Source of the DNA: CAWFKS01 sp963816435
GTDB taxonomy: Bacteria > Pseudomonadota > Alphaproteobacteria > Rhizobiales > Rhizobiaceae
Length of the DNA stretch: 64,000 bases
NCBI GenBank assembly: GCA_963816435.1
Contig: CAWFKS010000009.1
Coordinates: forward strand, 248,001-312,000
Direction of reading: 5' to 3'
Part shown: positions 52,166 to 61,393 of the stretch, in pieces
Layout: every line of letters begins with the position of its first letter
Position numbering within the stretch: position 1 is the first letter of the stretch
Notes under the pieces: generated by a model
Databases searched by the model: none
The model's input: the letters and a program-made list of their open reading frames with translations, nothing else
What the model was told of the DNA's origin: nothing
Program-made: the position numbers and the translations under genes

Positions 52166-54910
52166 CTAGCGCGGCTGCTTCCCGAACACCTTCACATATT
52201 CCTCGACGCCGCCACGCGCGAGCGCATCGGCCTGCTTCACCCATTCCTCGCGCTCGATGCGCCCGTGGAAGGCCAGATGGCCGTCGACCCACTCGCACTC
52301 GGCCGGCGTCCAGCCGGCAATCTGGGCGAAGGTGTAGATGCCGAGCGAGTGAAGTTTTTCCTCGATGCCCGGGCCCACACCGGACAGCAGCTTGAGATCG
52401 TCGGGAGCCTCCGGACGATCGATGCCCTCCGGCCGGTTGCGGTCGAGCGCGGCTTCCTCCTTAGCCTCGTCGGCGCCGATCGCGCGGCGGGCCTCTTCGG
52501 GCGACGATGCCGTCTCCACCGGACGCTCGGTCTCCGCGGTTTCGCCCACGGCCTCGGCCTCCTCGCGCGGCGTCGGCGCCTCGGCCGGCTCTACCTCCGC
52601 GCTCACCGCCTCGCGGCCGTCGCCGACCTCCGTCATCGTCTTTTCCGGCGCGGATTCACCGGGCCTCGCGGACATTTCGCGCGCGGCGTGGGCATCCGGC
52701 ATCGCCTCGTCGTCACCGACGGCGCGCTCCTCGCCCTCATGGGTCGGCAGATGCGCCGCGCCGGCCGCCGGGGCCTGCGCCGCGGCGTCCTTGTGCTCGT
52801 TCTTGGTGAACGAGATCACCGGATCCATCGACGAAAGCACGTCGTCGTCGAGCCAGCAAAGGCTGCGGTGGCCGTCGCCCAGTTCCTTGAACGGCGGCAC
52901 CTCGGTCTCGCACAGATTGTCGGGCACGAGATGCTTGTAGCGGCAGCGCGTCTGGAAGGGGCACCCGGACGGCGGGTTCATCGCCGAGGGCACGTCGCCT
53001 TCCAGCACGATGTGCTTCTTCTTGACGCTGGTGTCCGCGATCGGGATCGCCGACAGTAGCGCCTCCGTGTAGGGGTGGTAGGGCGGCGCGAAGATCTGGT
53101 CGGTCGTGCCCTGCTCGACGATGTAACCGAGATACATGACCACCACGCGGTCGGCGAGATAGCGCACCACCGACAGATCGTGGCTGATGAACAGCATCGT
53201 CGTCTTGTGCTGGCGCTGGATGTCCATCAACAGCTCGGTCACGGCCGCCTGCACCGACACGTCGAGCGCCGAGACCGGCTCGTCGGCCACCACCACCTTG
53301 GCATTGCCGGCAAAGGCGCGGGCAACGCCGATGCGCTGCTTCTGGCCGCCGGAGAGCTGGCGCGGCATGCGCTCGGCGAAGGCGCGCGGCAGCTTGACGA
53401 GATCGAGCAGTTCCAGCATGCGCTCGCGGCGTTCGCCGACCGACTTTCCGATCTTGAATTTCTCCAGCGTGCGGATGATCTGCGAGCCGACCGAATGGCT
53501 GGGGTTCAGCGTATCGAACGGGTTCTGGAACACCATCTGGATGCCGGCGACGGTGCTTGTCTTGCGGTCCTGCACTGGCGTTGACTGGATCTCGGTCCCG
53601 TCGAAGATTATCTCACCGTCGGTCGCCGTCTCCAGCCCGAGCAGGACCTTGGCGAGCGTCGACTTTCCGCAGCCGGACTCGCCGACGATGGCGATCGTCT
53701 CGGATTCCCGCGCCTCGAAGCTGATCAATTCGTTGGCCTTGACCGTGCGCGTCTCGCCGCCGCCGAAGATCGCGTTGGCCGCGACGTGGTAGTATTTCTT
53801 CAGCCCGGTGATCTTCAGCATCGGGCCGCCCGGCTGGACCGGGTCCTTGGCCGTCACCGCGCCTTCGGGCAGTGCTTCCCAGTCGAGATGGTCGAAGCGC
53901 ACGCAGCGCGAGAAATGGCCCTCCTGCCCGCTCACCTGCACCATCGGGATTTCGGCGGCGTCGCAGACGCCCTCGACGAAGTGCTGGCAGCGCGGCCCGA
54001 AATTGCAGCCGCTCGGGCGCTGGTGGGGCAGCGGCAACTGCCCGGGAATGGCGATCAGCGGCTTGGCGTTCTTGTTGGCGCCCGGCAGCGGGATCGAGCG
54101 GAACAGCCCCTGCGTATAGGGATGGCGCATGCGGTCGAACACGTCGTCGATCGAACCGGTTTCCACCGCCTCGCCCGAATACATCACCGTGATCTTGTCG
54201 CATGTCTCCAGGATCAGCCCGAGATTGTGCGACACGAAGATCATCGACGTGCCGAACTCCTTGCCGAGTCCCTTGACCAGTTCGACGATGCCGGCCTCGA
54301 CCGTCACGTCGAGTGCCGTCGTCGGCTCGTCGAGCAGAAGCAGCGCCGGCTTCGACAAAAGCGCCATGGCGATGACGATGCGCTGCTGCTGGCCGCCCGA
54401 CAGCTGGTGCGGATAGGAGCGCATGATGCGCTCGGGATCCGGCAGCTTGACCGAGCGCACCATCTCGATCGCCCGGTTCCATGCCTCTTCCTTGGAGACC
54501 TTGTCGTGCAGCAGCGGCACTTCCATGAGCTGGCGGCCGACCTTCATGGCCGGGTTGAGGCTCGCCATCGGCTCCTGGTAGATCATGGCGATCTCGTTGC
54601 CGCGGATGGAGCGGAGCTCCTCCTCCGACATCTCGGCCATGTCGCGGCCCTTGAACTTGATCGTGCCGCCGACGATCTCGCCGCGATTGCCCATGTCGCG
54701 CATGATGCCGAGCGCCACGGTGGACTTGCCGCAGCCGGATTCGCCCACGAGCCCCATCGCCTCGCCCGGCATCACCTTGCAGGAAAAATCCATGACCGCC
54801 GGTATCTCGCCGGCGCGCGTGAAGAAGGAGATCGACAGGTTCTCGATCTCGAGGATCGGCTGGACGCTTTCGTCTGCGGACCGGTTCAGGACGTCTACGG
54901 ATTCGCTCAT
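52166..54910 (-). CDS. Dual-ATPase peptide ABC transporter subunit (DppD-DppF fusion) with C-terminal helix-hairpin-helix domain
   Basis: 914 aa. Two oligopeptide-type ABC ATPases in one chain: first Walker A GESGCGKST with LSGGQQQR and LLLLDEPTTALD, second GESGCGKST with LSGGQKQR and VVVADEPVSALD, each ending in an oligopeptide-type Cys motif (GCNFGPRCQHF and GCPFQTRCRYKHL). From about residue 703 a Glu/Ala/Pro-rich linker of about 130 residues leads to PDDLKLLSGVGPGIEEKLHS and LGIYTFAQIAGWTPAECEWV (about 836-914), a helix-hairpin-helix module like those at the end of rhizobial NuoE and L21. Energises the permeases that follow. Confidence 0.9.
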   Translation of the reverse strand: MSESVDVLNRSADESVQPILEIENLSISFFTRAGEIPAVMDFSCKVMPGEAMGLVGESGCGKSTVALGIMRDMGNRGEIVGGTIKFKGRDMAEMSEEELRSIRGNEIAMIYQEPMASLNPAMKVGRQLMEVPLLHDKVSKEEAWNRAIEMVRSVKLPDPERIMRSYPHQLSGGQQQRIVIAMALLSKPALLLLDEPTTALDVTVEAGIVELVKGLGKEFGTSMIFVSHNLGLILETCDKITVMYSGEAVETGSIDDVFDRMRHPYTQGLFRSIPLPGANKNAKPLIAIPGQLPLPHQRPSGCNFGPRCQHFVEGVCDAAEIPMVQVSGQEGHFSRCVRFDHLDWEALPEGAVTAKDPVQPGGPMLKITGLKKYYHVAANAIFGGGETRTVKANELISFEARESETIAIVGESGCGKSTLAKVLLGLETATDGEIIFDGTEIQSTPVQDRKTSTVAGIQMVFQNPFDTLNPSHSVGSQIIRTLEKFKIGKSVGERRERMLELLDLVKLPRAFAERMPRQLSGGQKQRIGVARAFAGNAKVVVADEPVSALDVSVQAAVTELLMDIQRQHKTTMLFISHDLSVVRYLADRVVVMYLGYIVEQGTTDQIFAPPYHPYTEALLSAIPIADTSVKKKHIVLEGDVPSAMNPPSGCPFQTRCRYKHLVPDNLCETEVPPFKELGDGHRSLCWLDDDVLSSMDPVISFTKNEHKDAAAQAPAAGAAHLPTHEGEERAVGDDEAMPDAHAAREMSARPGESAPEKTMTEVGDGREAVSAEVEPAEAPTPREEAEAVGETAETERPVETASSPEEARRAIGADEAKEEAALDRNRPEGIDRPEAPDDLKLLSGVGPGIEEKLHSLGIYTFAQIAGWTPAECEWVDGHLAFHGRIEREEWVKQADALARGGVEEYVKVFGKQPR

Positions 54911-54920
54911 CGTCTCGTCC

Positions 54921-56072
54921 TCAGTCTTTCAGGGATTCTTCGCGCATCGCGTCAGCGAGCAGGTTGAGCCCCAGCACGAACGACATCAGCGCGACGGCGG
55001 GAACGAGAGCCGGCCACACATAGAGCCGCAGAAGCAGGCTGCCGTCCTTGATCGACGTGCCCCAGTCGGGGCTCTCCGGCCCCATGCCGAGGCCGAAATA
55101 GCCGAGCGTGCCGAGCAGGATCGTCGTGTAGCCGATGCGCAGGCAGACATCGACGATGAGCGGCCCGCGCGCGTTGGGAAGGATCTCCCACAGCATGATG
55201 TACCACGGGTTCTCGCCGCGCGTCTGGGCAGCCGCCACGTAGTCGCGCGTCTCGATGTCCATCACCAGCCCGCGCACGATGCGGAACACGCCCGGGCTCG
55301 AGGCGAACACCACGGCCACGAAGATGTTCAACTGGTTCGACTGGATCGACACGATGCCCAGCGGGTCGGCGTTGAACACCAGGCCCGAATAGATCCACGC
55401 GCCGAGCACGAGCGTGACCGCCAGATAGGGAATCAGTCGCTCGTTTCGCCCGCTGAAGCGGGTGTAGAACAGCACGCAGAAGAAGATGATCGGGAAGATG
55501 AAGAACAGCCCCGCCATCATGTAGGGTATCGGCGTGTCCATGATCCCCGGTGTGACCAGCAGGTAGAACAGCAGGATCACCGGGAAGGCCAGCACCAGAT
55601 TGGCCAGGAACGACAGGACGGAGTCGGTCTTGCCACCGAAATAGCCCGCCGGCAGGCCGAGCGTGACGCCGACCAGAAGCGCGATCAGCGTCGCCGCCGG
55701 GGCGATGATGAGTACGATGCGGCTGCCGTAGATCGCGCGGCTGAACACGTCGCGCGCCAGATTGTCGCCGCCGAGCAGATAGACGAGATCTCGACCCGGC
55801 ACGATGGAGCCGGGTATCGCGTTCTTCATCGTCGCGATCTGCTCGCGCGCCCCGATCGGCGCGATGACGTCGGCGAAGATCGCCGCGAACAGCCAGAACG
55901 CGCACAGCATGACGCCGGCAATGCCGACGCCGTTGTCGAACAGCTGGCCGTAGAGGCCGAGCCGCGTGCGATTGGTGTACGAAAGCAGGAACACGATCAC
56001 CAGGCCGGCCCAGACGGGCCACAGCCGCACGATCAGCCCGATGACGACACCGAAAAAGCCTACGTTTTCCAT
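54921..56072 (-). CDS. Peptide ABC transporter permease (DppC/OppC type)
   Basis: 383 aa, longer than usual because of an N-terminal helix (GVVIGLIVRLWPVWAGLVIV) and an insertion in the loop. LLGGDNLARDVFSRAIYGSR is the conserved motif before the core, and AAQTRGENPWYIMLWEILPN the EAA loop. Six or more helices. Ten bases after the ATPase gene, seven after... the DppB-type permease gene. Confidence 0.88.
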   Translation of the reverse strand: MENVGFFGVVIGLIVRLWPVWAGLVIVFLLSYTNRTRLGLYGQLFDNGVGIAGVMLCAFWLFAAIFADVIAPIGAREQIATMKNAIPGSIVPGRDLVYLLGGDNLARDVFSRAIYGSRIVLIIAPAATLIALLVGVTLGLPAGYFGGKTDSVLSFLANLVLAFPVILLFYLLVTPGIMDTPIPYMMAGLFFIFPIIFFCVLFYTRFSGRNERLIPYLAVTLVLGAWIYSGLVFNADPLGIVSIQSNQLNIFVAVVFASSPGVFRIVRGLVMDIETRDYVAAAQTRGENPWYIMLWEILPNARGPLIVDVCLRIGYTTILLGTLGYFGLGMGPESPDWGTSIKDGSLLLRLYVWPALVPAVALMSFVLGLNLLADAMREESLKD

Positions 56073-56079
56073 GTCGACC

Positions 56080-57117
56080 TCAGCTCACTCTGATGCGCGG
56101 GTTGAGCAGCGCGTAGCCGACGTCGGAGATCAGCTGCGTCAGCATGACGACGAAGACCGACACCATGCCGCATGCCAGCAGGAGGTCGATGTCGTTGTTG
56201 GCCGCCGCCTGCACGAGCAGGTAGCCGAACCCCTGGTAGCGGAACATCGATTCCACCACGACCACGCCGGTCAGAAGCCACGGGAACTGCAGCATGATGA
56301 CCGTGAACGGCGCGATAAGCGCGTTGCGCAGCGCATGCTTGAGCACCACCGAGCGGAAGTTCAGGCCCTTCAGCCGCGCCGTGCGGATATATTGCGCCGT
56401 CATCACCTCGGCCATCGAGGCGCGCGTCATGCGCGCGATGTAGCCGATGCCGTAGATGGCCATGGTCATCACCGGCAGCGCGAAATTGTAGAAGGTCACG
56501 CCGCGCGAGGTGGCGGTGGCGGCCGATGCGTTCAGCCAGCCGAGCCACGAAGCGAAGATCACCGCGAAGATGATGCCGGAGACATATTCTGGCGTGGCCG
56601 TCGATCCGATCGAGGCCACGGACAGACTTCGGTCCAGTTTCGAGCCTTCGCGCATGCCCGCCAATACGCCGATGAGCAGCGAGACGGGCACCATCACCAC
56701 CATCACCCAGAACATCAGGATGCCGGTGGCTTCCATGGCCGGCCACAGCCGCTCGGCGACGGTGCGCCGGAACGCCGTGGAGCAGCCGAAATCGCCCTCC
56801 AGCACGCCGGAGAACTGCGCCACGTCCGGCTCGTCGCAATAGCGGAAGCGCGGTTCCGGCTGGCCGGTCTCGGGATTGATGTTGGGCTGCTTCTCCCACA
56901 CGCCGATCCAGCGGCCGTAGCGGATGAAGAAATTGTCGCGATAGCCGTTCCTGACCAGCCAGTTCTCCAGCATCTGGTCGGTGGCGCGCATATTGGTCTG
57001 GCTGATCGCCAGCTTGCGCAGGTTCGGCTCCAGATTGACGAAGAAGAAGATGAAGAACGTCAGGCAGACCATGGTCAGTACCATGACGCCCAGTCGCCGC
57101 AGTATGAAGGAAACCAT
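56080..57117 (-). CDS. Peptide ABC transporter permease (DppB/OppB type)
   Basis: 345 aa from ATG 57117 (an in-frame GTG at 57150 would add 11 residues). MVSFILRRLGVMVLTMVCLT is the standard first helix, GDFGCSTAFRRTVAERLWPA the conserved loop, and YIRTARLKGLNFRSVVLKHA the EAA motif. An unusually long first periplasmic loop (residues 35-120) is present. AGGGGG precedes the ATG. Second gene of the operon after the binding protein. Confidence 0.88.
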   Translation of the reverse strand: MVSFILRRLGVMVLTMVCLTFFIFFFVNLEPNLRKLAISQTNMRATDQMLENWLVRNGYRDNFFIRYGRWIGVWEKQPNINPETGQPEPRFRYCDEPDVAQFSGVLEGDFGCSTAFRRTVAERLWPAMEATGILMFWVMVVMVPVSLLIGVLAGMREGSKLDRSLSVASIGSTATPEYVSGIIFAVIFASWLGWLNASAATATSRGVTFYNFALPVMTMAIYGIGYIARMTRASMAEVMTAQYIRTARLKGLNFRSVVLKHALRNALIAPFTVIMLQFPWLLTGVVVVESMFRYQGFGYLLVQAAANNDIDLLLACGMVSVFVVMLTQLISDVGYALLNPRIRVS

Positions 57118-57197
57118 CCCCCGTGCACCCCCTGCCCCCGTGTTCGTCACGGGTTATTGGCTAGCGATCCCACCGTCGCTGGCTTTCGGAAAGTGAT

Positions 57198-57225
57198 GCG
57201 GGGGGCGCTGGTGGGCGCCCCCCGC
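57198..57225 (-). terminator. Strong hairpin between binding-protein and permease genes
   Basis: GCGGGGGGCGC (57198-57208) and GCGCCCCCCGC (57215-57225) form a perfect 11-bp stem with a 6-base loop and no T run. It follows the binding-protein stop by 11 bases. Such hairpins often stabilise the 3' end of the binding-protein message and reduce read-through, giving more binding protein than permease. Confidence 0.6.
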
Positions 57226-57235
57226 CGGTACGGTA

Positions 57236-58882
57236 TCAGGCTTGGTCCATCCAGACCTTGTCCATGTGCATCTCGAAGGTCTGATGCATCGGGAAATCGT
57301 GCACCGTGGTCGCGGTGTGACGATAGAGCTTGCGCCAGTAGGGCTGGATGATGATGCCGGAATCCTGGAGGATCTGCTCCAGGTCCTTCATCACCGTGCG
57401 CCGCTTGTCCGGATCGGCGATCGCCAGCGCCTCGTCCAGCTTCTTGTCGAAGTCCGGATTGGAGTAGTGCGCCTCGTTCCACGCACCGCCGGTGCGATAG
57501 GCGAGCACGAGAACCTGGACGCCCAGCGGACGCATGTTCCACTCGGTGGTCGACCACGGATACTTCGTCCAGTCGTTCCAGAACGTGGTGCCGGGAATGA
57601 CCGTGCGCTTGATGTTGATGCCCGCGTCGCGAAGCTGCGCGCCCATCGCGTCGGCCGTGTTCTTGATCCACGGCGTATCGTAGGAGATCAGCTCGAACTC
57701 GGTGTCGCCGTGCCCGGCGTCCTTCATCATCTGGCCGGCCTTCTGCGGATCCGACTTGAACGGCGGCAGCTCGGCGTATTCCGGATGAATCGGGCAGACG
57801 TGGAAGTTCTCCGCGACCGTGCCGAGATCGTTGTAGCCCAGCGTCAGCACCGTGTTGTTGTCGACGGCCAGCTGCAGCGCCTTGCGCACGTCGGCATTGT
57901 CGTAGGGCTCCTGGCTCACATTGGTGCGCAGCACCATCGTGGCGGCGGTCGTCACCTCGCTCTTGTCGAGGCCGAGGCCATCGAGCAGGATGATCGTGTC
58001 GCCCGTCGTCTGGTAGTTGGCCTCGATTTCCTGCGCCTCGAACGCCGCGACCATCGCGTTGTCCTCGGCGCCGTAGTCGATGAACTCGATGCCGTCGAGA
58101 TAGACCGGACCGCCGAACCACTCGAAGTTCTCGCGCCGCTTCAGCGACGCGCGGTTGCCGACCGCATAGTCGACCACCTCGAACGGGCCGGTGCCCGGCG
58201 TCTTCATCAGGTCGTCGTCGGCCTTGTAGTCGCGGTGCATGACCAGGCCCGGATAATCGGCGAAGCCGGCGATCAGCGTGATGTCGGAATTGCCGAGATT
58301 GAGCTTGATCGTGTAGTCGTCGACCTTCTCGATCGCGCCGTCACGGGCCTTGCCGCTGTCGTCGTCGATGAGCGAGGCGACGCGTCCGGCCATCGAATTG
58401 CCTTCGGCGTTCTTCTCGCACCAGCGGTTGAGGTTGAAGATCACGTCGTCGGCGTTGAATTCGTCGCCGTTCGACCACTTCACGCCCTTGCGGACGTGGA
58501 GAACGTACTGCGTGGCGTCATCGTTGATGTCCCAGCTCTCTAGCAGCTGCGGCTCGAACGTGAAGTCGGTCGTATAGCGCACCAGATAGTCGTTGGCCTG
58601 CCGGAAGACGTTGGCCATCTCCGACCAGTCGAAGGTCCGCGGATCCTTCATGTCCTTGATCAGCATCTGGATGCGGATGGTGCCGCCCTTCTGGGCGTCC
58701 TGCGCCATCGCCTTCGTCGGCGCGGCAAGACCGATCATGCCGTAGGCCATCGCCGTCGAGGCACCGAAGGCGCTTGCCATCGCGAGGAATTCGCGCCGGT
58801 CCATCTTCCCGGCCCTGGCATCCTCTGCCAGCGCCTCGATGTGACCGGGGACGCGATCCCCGTTGCTGCGGAAAAATTTCAT
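57236..58882 (-). CDS. Peptide/nickel-type ABC substrate-binding protein (SBP_bac_5), Tat-exported
   Basis: 548 aa. The N-terminus has a twin-arginine signal: MDRREFLAMASAFGAST (RR-x-F-L), with a hydrophobic stretch and AMA cleavage site at about residue 60, preceded by an unusually long 26-residue leader. The mature part has TQYVLHVRKGVKWSNGDEFN and NADDVIFNLNRWC, the SBP_bac_5 signature, and KALQLAVDNNTVLTLGYN. Substrate probably a peptide or similar solute; cannot be specified. First gene of the operon. Confidence 0.9.
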   Translation of the reverse strand: MKFFRSNGDRVPGHIEALAEDARAGKMDRREFLAMASAFGASTAMAYGMIGLAAPTKAMAQDAQKGGTIRIQMLIKDMKDPRTFDWSEMANVFRQANDYLVRYTTDFTFEPQLLESWDINDDATQYVLHVRKGVKWSNGDEFNADDVIFNLNRWCEKNAEGNSMAGRVASLIDDDSGKARDGAIEKVDDYTIKLNLGNSDITLIAGFADYPGLVMHRDYKADDDLMKTPGTGPFEVVDYAVGNRASLKRRENFEWFGGPVYLDGIEFIDYGAEDNAMVAAFEAQEIEANYQTTGDTIILLDGLGLDKSEVTTAATMVLRTNVSQEPYDNADVRKALQLAVDNNTVLTLGYNDLGTVAENFHVCPIHPEYAELPPFKSDPQKAGQMMKDAGHGDTEFELISYDTPWIKNTADAMGAQLRDAGINIKRTVIPGTTFWNDWTKYPWSTTEWNMRPLGVQVLVLAYRTGGAWNEAHYSNPDFDKKLDEALAIADPDKRRTVMKDLEQILQDSGIIIQPYWRKLYRHTATTVHDFPMHQTFEMHMDKVWMDQA

Positions 58883-59129
58883 AAACGCTCTCCCGTTGTT
58901 CTACCCGTTTCCCTCACAATTCCGCATCTGGCACCCATTGTCAAAAATCCGACCGCCAGTTTCGGAATTCCCTCATGAATGTGACCGGTACCAGGTCCCG
59001 CGGATGACGAATTTGCGACAGTCCGCGTCGGAAACATGCCGCAGCGTCAACAAATGGCCGGCGTTGAGCGATCCGGCCTCCAGCACCGCCATTGACGCCG
59101 CGGGAGGCCGTTGCTAGCGTCCGGCCACG

Positions 59130-59306
59130 CCTGAGGTACCCCGCCCCGGCGCATGCCGTTGCGGGGTCAAGAGGGAATACGGAAGGGTCTTTCCCAAGCC
59201 GTAGCTGCCCCCGCAACTGTGAGCGCGGAGGGATGTCCGGAATGCCACTGGGCCAAGGCCCGGGAAGGCGGACGATCCCGATGAAGCGTGAGCCAGGAGA
59301 CCTGCC
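59130..59306 (+). ncRNA. Cobalamin riboswitch
   Basis: The core elements of the B12 aptamer are in order: GGGAATACGG (59173-59182), AAGCCGTAGCTGCCCCCGCA (59196-59215), ACTGTGAGCGCGGAGG, GCCACTGGGCC (59244-59254), CCGGGAAGGCGG and the B12 box AGCCAGGAGACCTGCC (59291-59306). The left end is approximate. It precedes btuB. Between the box and the start codon a hairpin GCACC-TCGC-GGTGC (59432-59445) sits just before the ribosome site AAGGGGG (59446-59452), so control is probably at translation. No T run is seen. Confidence 0.95.
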
Positions 59307-59458
59307 TGAGGCCGTCGCCTTTCCGGATGCGGGGCGCTTCCGGAGCTGTGAACGCACAGTGGTGACGATTGTCATCGCTGGCGGGACCCTTGCCCACGCA
59401 GGCATTCGATCCTTCCGGCACGAGCCGAACAGCACCTCGCGGTGCAAGGGGGATTTGA

Positions 59459-61393
59459 ATGTCGTCTGCTTTCCACAGATCAATTTTCGCTTTTGCCGGA
59501 GCATCGCTCCTGGCGCTCGCCGGGCCCGCCGGCGCCCAGCCGCTCGACATCGGCGAGGTGGTGATCACGCCGAATCGCACGCCGACCGAACGCAGCAAGG
59601 TCGGCGCGAGCGTCGACACCGTCGACCAGAAGGAGATCGAGCAGCATTCGCAGCCGCTGGTCGACGACTATCTCGCCCGGGTGCCCGGCATCTCGGTCTC
59701 CACCCAGGGCGGCATCGGCAAGGAGACCAGCCTGTCGCTGCGCGGTGCGGACAAGAAATACATCAAGACCCTGTTCAACGGCATCGACATCGCCGACCCG
59801 ACCGCAACGCAGGTGCAGCCGTCGTTTGAGCACCTGCTGACGAACGGCGTCACCAGCATCGAAGTGCTGAAGGGCTCGCAGAGCACGCTCTACGGCGCCG
59901 ACGCGGTGGCGGGTGTGATCGGCATTTCGACGCTGCCGACGCACGATCTCGGCGTGCAGCAGCGCATGATGATCGAGGCCGGATCGCACGAGACCGTGCG
60001 CGCCGGCTACGGCATCTCCGATGTCACCGAGACCGGGCGTTTCTCCTTCGATGTCGGCGGCATCTACACCGGCGGCATCTCGGCGGCGATGGTCAACGGA
60101 AGCGCGGCGGTCGATTCCGATCCGACCAGACTGGAGCGGGACGCCTACCGCAACCTCAACGCCTCCTTCGTGGGCGAAAAGCAGCTGTCCGACACGTTGA
60201 CCGTGTTCGGCGCCGGCCTGTTCATCCGCAACGAGGGCGACTTCGACAATTCCGGCAATCCGCCGACCGACAATACCTTCAACACCGGCGATTTCACCCA
60301 GGCCGCCGGTCGTGTCGGCTTCAACCTCAACCTCGCCGACGGCCGGTTCCGCAACACCGTCTCGCTCCAGCACATGGATTTGAGGCGCAGCATTTCGCAG
60401 CTCAGCGGCTTCGGCCCGTTCCTGGGCAATTACCACGGCCGGCGCACCAAGCTGGAATACCAGGGCGCATTCGACGCGACAGACCGCGTGACGCTGCAGT
60501 TCGGCGCCGACTACGCCTGGCAACACGCCCAGATCAACGACAATTACGGCAACAACACCGACACGAAAGACGGCATCGGCGGGGTGTGGGGGCAGGTCGC
60601 GGCAGAGCCGCTCGACAATTTCACGCTCACCGCCGGGGTACGCCATGACGAGCACAGCAAGTTCGGCGGCTTCACCACGTGGCGCGGCACCGCCTCCTAC
60701 CTGTTCGAGCAGACCGGCACCCGCCTGCACGCTTCCGTGGGCACCGGGTTCCGTGCCCCGAGCCTCTACGAGAACAATTATGTGAGCTTCATCCCGACCG
60801 TGCCGGTCCCGAACCTGAAACCGGAGGAGAGCTTTTCCTGGGACGCCGGCGTCGAGCAGAGTTTCATGGACGGTCGCGGAACGGCCGGGCTGACATATTT
60901 CGAGCTCAACACCGAAAACCTGATCGACTACGACTTCATCAACGACACCTATGTCCAGATCCCCGGCACGACCAGGCGGAAGGGTGTCGAGGCCTCGCTC
61001 GACTACGACGTCGCGTCCTGGCTGACGCTGGGCGGCGTCTACACCTACACCAGCGCCGTGGAGGCCGATGGCGACCGCCGGCCGCGCATTCCGCGCCACA
61101 TGATCGGACTGACGGCGACCGTCACGCCCGCCGAAAAGTGGGAAGTCTCGGCCGCCGCCAAGGTGGCGCTCGACACCGTCGATGTCGTCTCGTCCGGTTT
61201 CGGGTCCTTCAGCTATGTCGGCTTGAGCGACTACACGCTGGTCAGCGCCAAGGTCGCCTACAAGCCGACGGAGCAGACGGAACTCTATCTGCGCGCGGAA
61301 AACCTGCTCGACCAGAAATACCAGACCGTCAGCGGCTACAACTCGCCCGGCCTTTCCGTCTATGCCGGGCTGAAGGCGACGTTCGGGCCATGA
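59459..61393 (+). CDS. btuB: TonB-dependent vitamin B12 receptor BtuB
   Basis: 644-aa outer-membrane beta-barrel. Signal peptide ends at AQPLD, TonB box GEVVITPNRTPTE follows. Plug domain: GISVSTQGGIGKETSLSLRG, IEVLKGSQSTLYGADAVAGV; C-terminal barrel strand LSVYAGLKATFGP ends with an aromatic-proximal motif. Located directly after the cobalamin riboswitch and before btuFCD, so cobalamin is the ligand with good confidence. AAGGGGG precedes ATG 59459. Confidence 0.93.
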   Translation: MSSAFHRSIFAFAGASLLALAGPAGAQPLDIGEVVITPNRTPTERSKVGASVDTVDQKEIEQHSQPLVDDYLARVPGISVSTQGGIGKETSLSLRGADKKYIKTLFNGIDIADPTATQVQPSFEHLLTNGVTSIEVLKGSQSTLYGADAVAGVIGISTLPTHDLGVQQRMMIEAGSHETVRAGYGISDVTETGRFSFDVGGIYTGGISAAMVNGSAAVDSDPTRLERDAYRNLNASFVGEKQLSDTLTVFGAGLFIRNEGDFDNSGNPPTDNTFNTGDFTQAAGRVGFNLNLADGRFRNTVSLQHMDLRRSISQLSGFGPFLGNYHGRRTKLEYQGAFDATDRVTLQFGADYAWQHAQINDNYGNNTDTKDGIGGVWGQVAAEPLDNFTLTAGVRHDEHSKFGGFTTWRGTASYLFEQTGTRLHASVGTGFRAPSLYENNYVSFIPTVPVPNLKPEESFSWDAGVEQSFMDGRGTAGLTYFELNTENLIDYDFINDTYVQIPGTTRRKGVEASLDYDVASWLTLGGVYTYTSAVEADGDRRPRIPRHMIGLTATVTPAEKWEVSAAAKVALDTVDVVSSGFGSFSYVGLSDYTLVSAKVAYKPTEQTELYLRAENLLDQKYQTVSGYNSPGLSVYAGLKATFGP

